From assembly GCA_024275215.1 (NCBI GenBank), contig JAJRZO010000497.1, positions 1 through 8,015 on the forward strand: a DNA stretch of 8,015 nt. The letters are read 5' to 3'. Below are positions 5,558 through 8,015 of this stretch, piece after piece. Source of the stretch: Candidatus Zixiibacteriota bacterium. Lineage in GTDB: Bacteria > Zixibacteria > MSB-5A5 > JAABVY01 > JAHJOQ01. Position 1 is the first letter of the stretch. Every line of letters starts with the position of its first letter. The notes beneath the pieces were generated by a model. The model searched no databases. It saw nothing but the letters and a program-made list of their open reading frames with translations, and was not told the origin of the DNA. The translations under genes were made by a program, and so were the position numbers.

Positions 5558-6469
5558 TCATCTCAGGAAAAGTATTGATATGCCCGCAACGGTAACCAGC
5601 GCTCCGACTATCGCTCTTGCCGATGGCAACTGTCTGTACACTATTATCGATATAGGAATTATTACTACCGGCACAGATGCCATGATCGCTGCTGCAATCC
5701 CTGTTTTCGTGTATGTCACAGCGACAAGAGACATCCAGATACCGAGAAACGGCCCTGAGATTGCTCCTCCGAGAGTGTATGCCATTGCCGGTTTGTTTCT
5801 GATCGATGTCAGTATGCGACGGAGTTTTCCTGTGACGCCGCTGAATATCCAGATGGCAGCAAACGCTGCGATCATCCTGATATAACTGGCTTCGATAGCT
5901 GTTATTGAGTCTGTCATAGCGGATTTTGCCATGACTAATCCGGCTGCCTGACCGAATCCGCCCAGCAGTGCCATAATTACTCCAAACATTTTCGACCCAC
6001 GATCTGAACCGGTCATCTCGGTTTTCCACTCGCTCTTTTTTTCCGCCGTCACCCAGGCAATTCCAGCCATAGCAATCACTATTCCAACGATTGTTATCCA
6101 GCCCAATGACTCAGAGAGGAATACCCAGGAAAGTATTACAGTCATTATTGGCCAGCTTGCGAAAACCAGCGTGGCAAGCCGTGGCCCGAGTATGATGAGT
6201 GACCGGAACAGGAATGTGTCACCGAGTACCAGCCCGATGATTCCTGACGCTGCCAGCCGGATTATCTGGCTCTCAGTCGCCTGAACAGGAAAAATACGCC
6301 TGGTTACTATCAGGACAGTGATTCCAATTATCAAAGTTGCTATTGCTATCCGGATGACGTTCACAGAGAACGAGCCGATTTTCTTCGATGCTCCTGTGAA
6401 GAATATCGACGTGACTGCCCACAATATGGCAGTTAGAAGTGCTGCTGATTCACCCAGATATGTCGTCAA
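5558..6469 (-). CDS. EamA/DMT-superfamily inner-membrane transporter
   Basis: 303 residues from a TTG start, an integral membrane protein with about ten predicted helices (roughly 6-25, 36-56, 71-88, 96-117, 122-142, 161-180, 191-211, 228-250, 257-278, 283-302). Two EamA halves (about 6-142 and 162-303) are joined by a hydrophilic linker (143-160). Half-ending patterns WVFLSESLGW...GIVIAMAGI (115-137) and YRQLPSARAIVGALVTVAGI are typical of drug/metabolite exporters. Substrate cannot be assigned; relatives export amino acids, metabolites or drugs. The frame stays open upstream to an ATG at 6646, but that would overlap tRNA-Leu and the intervening residues are soluble and non-homologous-looking. 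TTG at 6469 is preceded by GGAGGT and puts helix 1 at the N-terminus. In the second half Arg-Gln (279-280) replaces the usual acidic residue. Confidence 0.92.
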   Translation of the reverse strand: MTTYLGESAALLTAILWAVTSIFFTGASKKIGSFSVNVIRIAIATLIIGITVLIVTRRIFPVQATESQIIRLAASGIIGLVLGDTFLFRSLIILGPRLATLVFASWPIMTVILSWVFLSESLGWITIVGIVIAMAGIAWVTAEKKSEWKTEMTGSDRGSKMFGVIMALLGGFGQAAGLVMAKSAMTDSITAIEASYIRMIAAFAAIWIFSGVTGKLRRILTSIRNKPAMAYTLGGAISGPFLGIWMSLVAVTYTKTGIAAAIMASVPVVIIPISIIVYRQLPSARAIVGALVTVAGISILFLR

Positions 6470-6472
6470 GAA

Positions 6473-6478
6473 ACCTCC
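6473..6478 (-). promoter_or_regulatory. Ribosome site selecting a TTG start
   Basis: GGAGGT on the minus strand, only three bases from TTG at 6469. The spacing is short, but this is the only good site in the region and no in-frame ATG or GTG lies nearby. Confidence 0.6.
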
Positions 6479-6516
6479 ACCTTTCCGATTGAAGTTATTC
6501 GATTTAAGAGAGCCAT

Positions 6517-6544
6517 AATATAGCTTATCCTCGCAGAATCGCAA
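6517..6544 (-). promoter_or_regulatory. Candidate promoter of the transporter gene
   Basis: Minus-strand -35 TTGCGA (6539-6544), 16-base spacer, -10 TATATT (6517-6522). It would start transcription about 40 bases before the TTG codon, well clear of the tRNA. The same arrangement appears in front of tRNA-Leu. Confidence 0.5.
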
Positions 6545-6579
6545 GGCGTTGAAGAATTGCGCATGTGGGTAAAAAAGTC

Positions 6580-6607
6580 TTGCGGCATGTCTCCAGCGGA
6601 ATATATT
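6580..6607 (+). promoter_or_regulatory. Candidate promoter of tRNA-Leu
   Basis: Plus-strand -35 TTGCGG (6580-6585), 16-base spacer, -10 TATATT (6602-6607). The predicted start site lies roughly seven bases before the mature tRNA 5' end. Confidence 0.5.
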
Positions 6608-6620
6608 AGGGGGCACTGAT

Positions 6621-6704
6621 GCCGAAGTGGTGGAACTGGTAGACACGCTGTGTTCAGGGCGCAGTGTCCTTACGGGCGTGGGAGTTCAAATCTCCCCTTC
6701 GGCA
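6621..6704 (+). tRNA. tRNA-Leu, anticodon CAG
   Basis: A complete 84-base class II tRNA. The acceptor stem GCCGAAG/CTTCGGC (6621-6627, 6697-6703) is followed by discriminator A (6704). A leucine-type D arm contains GGTAGAC. The anticodon stem CTGTG/CGCAG encloses loop TTCAGGG with CAG at 6655-6657, reading CUG codons. A long variable arm (TGTCCTTACGGGCGT) and a T loop GTTCAAAT follow. CCA is not encoded (TAA follows), so it must be added by tRNA nucleotidyltransferase. It has its own promoter and an intrinsic terminator, so it is a monocistronic tRNA gene. It is the natural 5' limit for the divergent transporter gene. Confidence 0.98.
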
Positions 6705-6714
6705 TAAAGAATTC

Positions 6715-6744
6715 AAGCCCTTCTTAAACGGGAAGGGCTTTTTA
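6715..6744 (+). terminator. Intrinsic terminator of tRNA-Leu
   Basis: A perfect 9-bp stem AAGCCCTTC (6715-6723) with GAAGGGCTT (6732-6740) and an 8-base loop. T-run 6739-6743 follows, with the next base also in a T-rich stretch. It starts ten bases after the tRNA. Confidence 0.9.
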
Positions 6745-6769
6745 TTGTTGCAAATGGTGATTATGACGG

Positions 6770-6798
6770 AAAAAAGGCGGCATAGTAACTACACCGCC
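6770..6798 (-). terminator. Intrinsic terminator of the prepilin gene
   Basis: On the minus strand GGCGG-UGUAG pairs with CUAUG-CCGCC (10 bp, two G-U wobbles, 3-base loop UUA), followed by six Us. The wobbles pair only in minus-strand RNA, which supports the direction. It begins 22 bases after the prepilin stop. Confidence 0.88.
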
Positions 6799-6820
6799 GG
6801 AGTTTTAAGTCAAAAGTGTC

Positions 6821-7309
6821 TTACCAGCTATAGGCATAGGATGGTGTTGTATTGAGTCTCAGGCCAACCGTATCGCCATTCTCGACAACTGTTTCCACTT
6901 TGTAGATGATAAATTTCTCACCACCGTTGTTCCATCCGCCGGTAATTGAAGAATTCGGATTGTACATAATCCAGTTGCCGGTAGGTCTCCAACTCCATTT
7001 ACCATTGGGTGTATTGGCCGGTGTAACAGGATCTTGCGATCCAAGATAGTTGCTTGGAGTATTCGCAAGATCATCAAACGGGTTGTGAACTACTATCGGC
7101 TGGCCATCGACGAATTGCTTGGCAACATAGATTGAAAGCGCTGATTCGAGATTCGAGACCATCGATGCCACTGCTGATTTCTCAGCTTCCTTCGTAACAT
7201 TGAAAAGCTTCGGAATTGCAACAGCTGCAAGAATTCCCAGCACGACGATGATCACTACCAGCTCAATGAGCGTGAATCCTCTCTTGCTGTACATGAACCT
7301 GGTAAACAT
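6821..7309 (-). CDS. Type IV prepilin / pseudopilin-like protein
   Basis: A 162-residue type III signal (class A) prepilin. It has a short positive leader MFTRFMYSKRG, cleavage expected after G11 by prepilin peptidase, N-methylated F12 as mature residue 1, and conserved Glu at mature position 5 (E16). A hydrophobic helix follows to about residue 36 (FTLIELVVIIVVLGILAAVA). The rest of the N-terminal helix (IPKLFNVTKEAEKSAVASMVSNLESALSIYVAKQF) is as in pilins and GspG/MshA-type proteins. The C-terminal globular part is rich in Gly, Asn, Trp and Tyr (GKWSWRPTGNWIMYNP, about 103-118) and lacks a cysteine pair. The subclass (pilus, minor pilin, or secretion pseudopilin) is undecided, as no assembly genes adjoin. 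ATG has GGAGAGG about seven bases upstream. It appears monocistronic with its own terminator. Confidence 0.93.
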   Translation of the reverse strand: MFTRFMYSKRGFTLIELVVIIVVLGILAAVAIPKLFNVTKEAEKSAVASMVSNLESALSIYVAKQFVDGQPIVVHNPFDDLANTPSNYLGSQDPVTPANTPNGKWSWRPTGNWIMYNPNSSITGGWNNGGEKFIIYKVETVVENGDTVGLRLNTTPSYAYSW

Positions 7310-7728
7310 AATAAAACCTCTCCAAATTATGTTGTGCTTTAATTCTTATCGTGTTTAGATACACATTGCTCTTGTAATATTTTCGGAATGAAACCGCGGA
7401 ACTAAAGGGATATTCTTGCTAATATCGCACAGTGTTGTGTGCAAAATATGAACGCGACAGCAAAAATAACTCCGGGCCAGTGCGACCCGGAGTCCATGAA
7501 ACGCACGAAAAGAAGGATCGCTCAGCGTATAACGCCTCGCACTTTTTCAAACACCCGAAACCCCCCAAAGTTCCAAATAAATACTCAATTTCATAGAAAG
7601 CTGTTGCTGTAGCCGAAATATGACTGTAGATTTGAAAAACTCCGATTGCACTGGTAAGAAAGTCCTGTCATCCTGCCAGATGCGATACAGTAGTTGACTC
7701 GATAACTCGTTGATATAAAGGAGAAAAC
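7310..7728. other. Gene-free gap between prepilin and rubrerythrin-like gene
   Basis: 419 bases holding the divergent control regions of both genes. It contains a terminator-like hairpin on the minus strand (7462-7493) and a 5-bp inverted repeat GCACA/TGTGC at 7427-7442. No convincing promoter boxes were found for either gene. A 63-codon minus frame (7547-7738) has no ribosome site or domain pattern. Confidence 0.6.
7462..7493 (-). terminator. Orphan terminator-like hairpin
   Basis: On the minus strand a perfect 8-bp stem ACTCCGGG/CCCGGAGT (7486-7493 with 7469-7476, 9-base loop) is followed by TATTTTTG. No T-run follows on the plus strand. No protein gene ends here on the minus strand; the nearest minus gene, the prepilin, starts about 150 bases further downstream. 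Confidence 0.55.
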
Positions 7729-8015
7729 ATGGATACAAAGCAGCGGTTACTCGAAGGGCTTCAGCAGGCGTACAAAGCCGAGCGCGATGGCCATAGTTTC
7801 TATATGATGGCGGCTGGAAGCTCTGAAGATCAACAGGGCAAAGAGATATTCATGCAGCTTGCGCAGGAAGAGATGGAGCATATGCACTTCCTCAAAACGC
7901 AGTATGACTCGATACTCAAGACCGGAAAAGTTGATCATGGTGTGAAACTTCCCAGGAGGGTCGAACTTTCCGGCATATCGCCGATTTTCTCGGATTCGAT
8001 CAAATCAAGGATCAA
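7729..8015 (+). CDS. Rubrerythrin/ferritin-like diiron protein, 3' end cut by window
   Basis: 95 complete codons are visible before the window edge. The start MDTKQRLLEGLQQAYKAERD has AAAGGAG five bases upstream of the ATG. Helix 1 carries YKAERDGHSFYMMAA (15-29), with E18 the expected first iron ligand. Helix 2 has LAQEEMEHMHFL (44-55), with E48-xx-H51 the typical ExxH ligand pair. This is the first half of a four-helix ferritin-like bundle; the second ExxH half, and any C-terminal rubredoxin domain, would lie beyond the edge. Rubrerythrin-type proteins reduce peroxide or handle iron, commonly in anaerobes. After helix 2 a loop KTGKVDHGVKLPRRVELSGISPIFSDSIKSRI resembles that of other rubrerythrin-like proteins between helix pairs. 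Family assignment is firm; whether it is a rubrerythrin proper is open. Confidence 0.88.
   Translation, partial: MDTKQRLLEGLQQAYKAERDGHSFYMMAAGSSEDQQGKEIFMQLAQEEMEHMHFLKTQYDSILKTGKVDHGVKLPRRVELSGISPIFSDSIKSRI

Noticed and set aside
6470..6646. 59-residue N-terminal extension of the transporter from ATG 6646
   Set aside because: It overlaps tRNA-Leu on the other strand and would read through the predicted promoter. The residues look like translated noncoding sequence, and TTG 6469 has the Shine-Dalgarno site.
6621..6704. tRNA-Leu as an integration (att) site for a mobile island
   Set aside because: No integrase and no duplicate of the tRNA 3' end in the window. Both flanks carry ordinary genes with matching style.
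7425..7447. Possible sigma-54 site upstream of the prepilin gene (TTGCAC...TGC, minus strand)
   Set aside because: The GG element is absent and the distance to the GC element is three bases off the strict spacing.
7604..7634. Promoter for the rubrerythrin-like gene: TTGCTG-17-TAGATT, also readable as a Bacteroidetes-type TAnnTTTG
   Set aside because: Only three and four matches to the sigma-70 boxes and an ambiguous lineage. The alternative TTGACT (7694) has no -10 at usable spacing (TATAAA is 14 bases away).

Overview
The window reads as a stretch of chromosome from an uncultured, probably Gram-negative-type bacterium. It carries bacterial housekeeping genes (valS, mazG, tRNA-Leu), a lipoprotein signal peptide, a type IV prepilin and a DMT-family transporter. 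There is no phage, plasmid, insertion-sequence or CRISPR machinery. The lineage cannot be fixed from sequence alone. The ValRS signature, moderate GC content and many intergenic palindromes would suit a member of the FCB-related candidate phyla, but that is only an impression.

Layout: (1) 1-176, intergenic, with two REP-like palindromes. (2) 177-2864 minus, valS. (3) 2865-3010, short divergent promoter region whose two predicted -35 boxes share one palindrome. (4) 3011-3790 plus, mazG. (5) 3791-4099, about 300 bases without a gene, packed with hairpin repeats. (6) 4100-4744 minus, small lipoprotein, and 4820-5227 minus, a protein resembling eukaryotic 14-kDa phosphohistidine phosphatase (Janus/Ocnus family) with a GTG start. 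(7) 5228-5557, a second repeat-filled gap sharing two repeat families with (1) and (5). (8) 5558-6469 minus, EamA/DMT transporter with a TTG start. (9) 6621-6704 plus, tRNA-Leu(CAG), with its own promoter and terminator. (10) 6821-7309 minus, type IV prepilin with its own terminator. (11) 7310-7728, a gene-free gap containing a minus-strand terminator-like hairpin. (12) 7729 to the window end, plus, a rubrerythrin/ferritin-like gene cut by the edge.

Most transcription units appear short. valS and mazG are both quality-control or translation functions but are divergently transcribed. The phosphatase-like gene and the lipoprotein share a strand with a 75-base gap and may or may not be co-transcribed. 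The transporter and tRNA-Leu are divergent, with matching promoter candidates (TTGCGR-16-TATATT).

No complete new system is visible. The two most interesting items are a bacterial PHPT1-like protein that keeps the catalytic His and phosphate-loop pattern, and a family of 45-base palindromes. The palindromes carry a 5' GTAG at the foot of the hairpin, the architecture of REP elements mobilised by RAYT (TnpA-REP) transposases, and they lie downstream of valS, mazG and the transporter.
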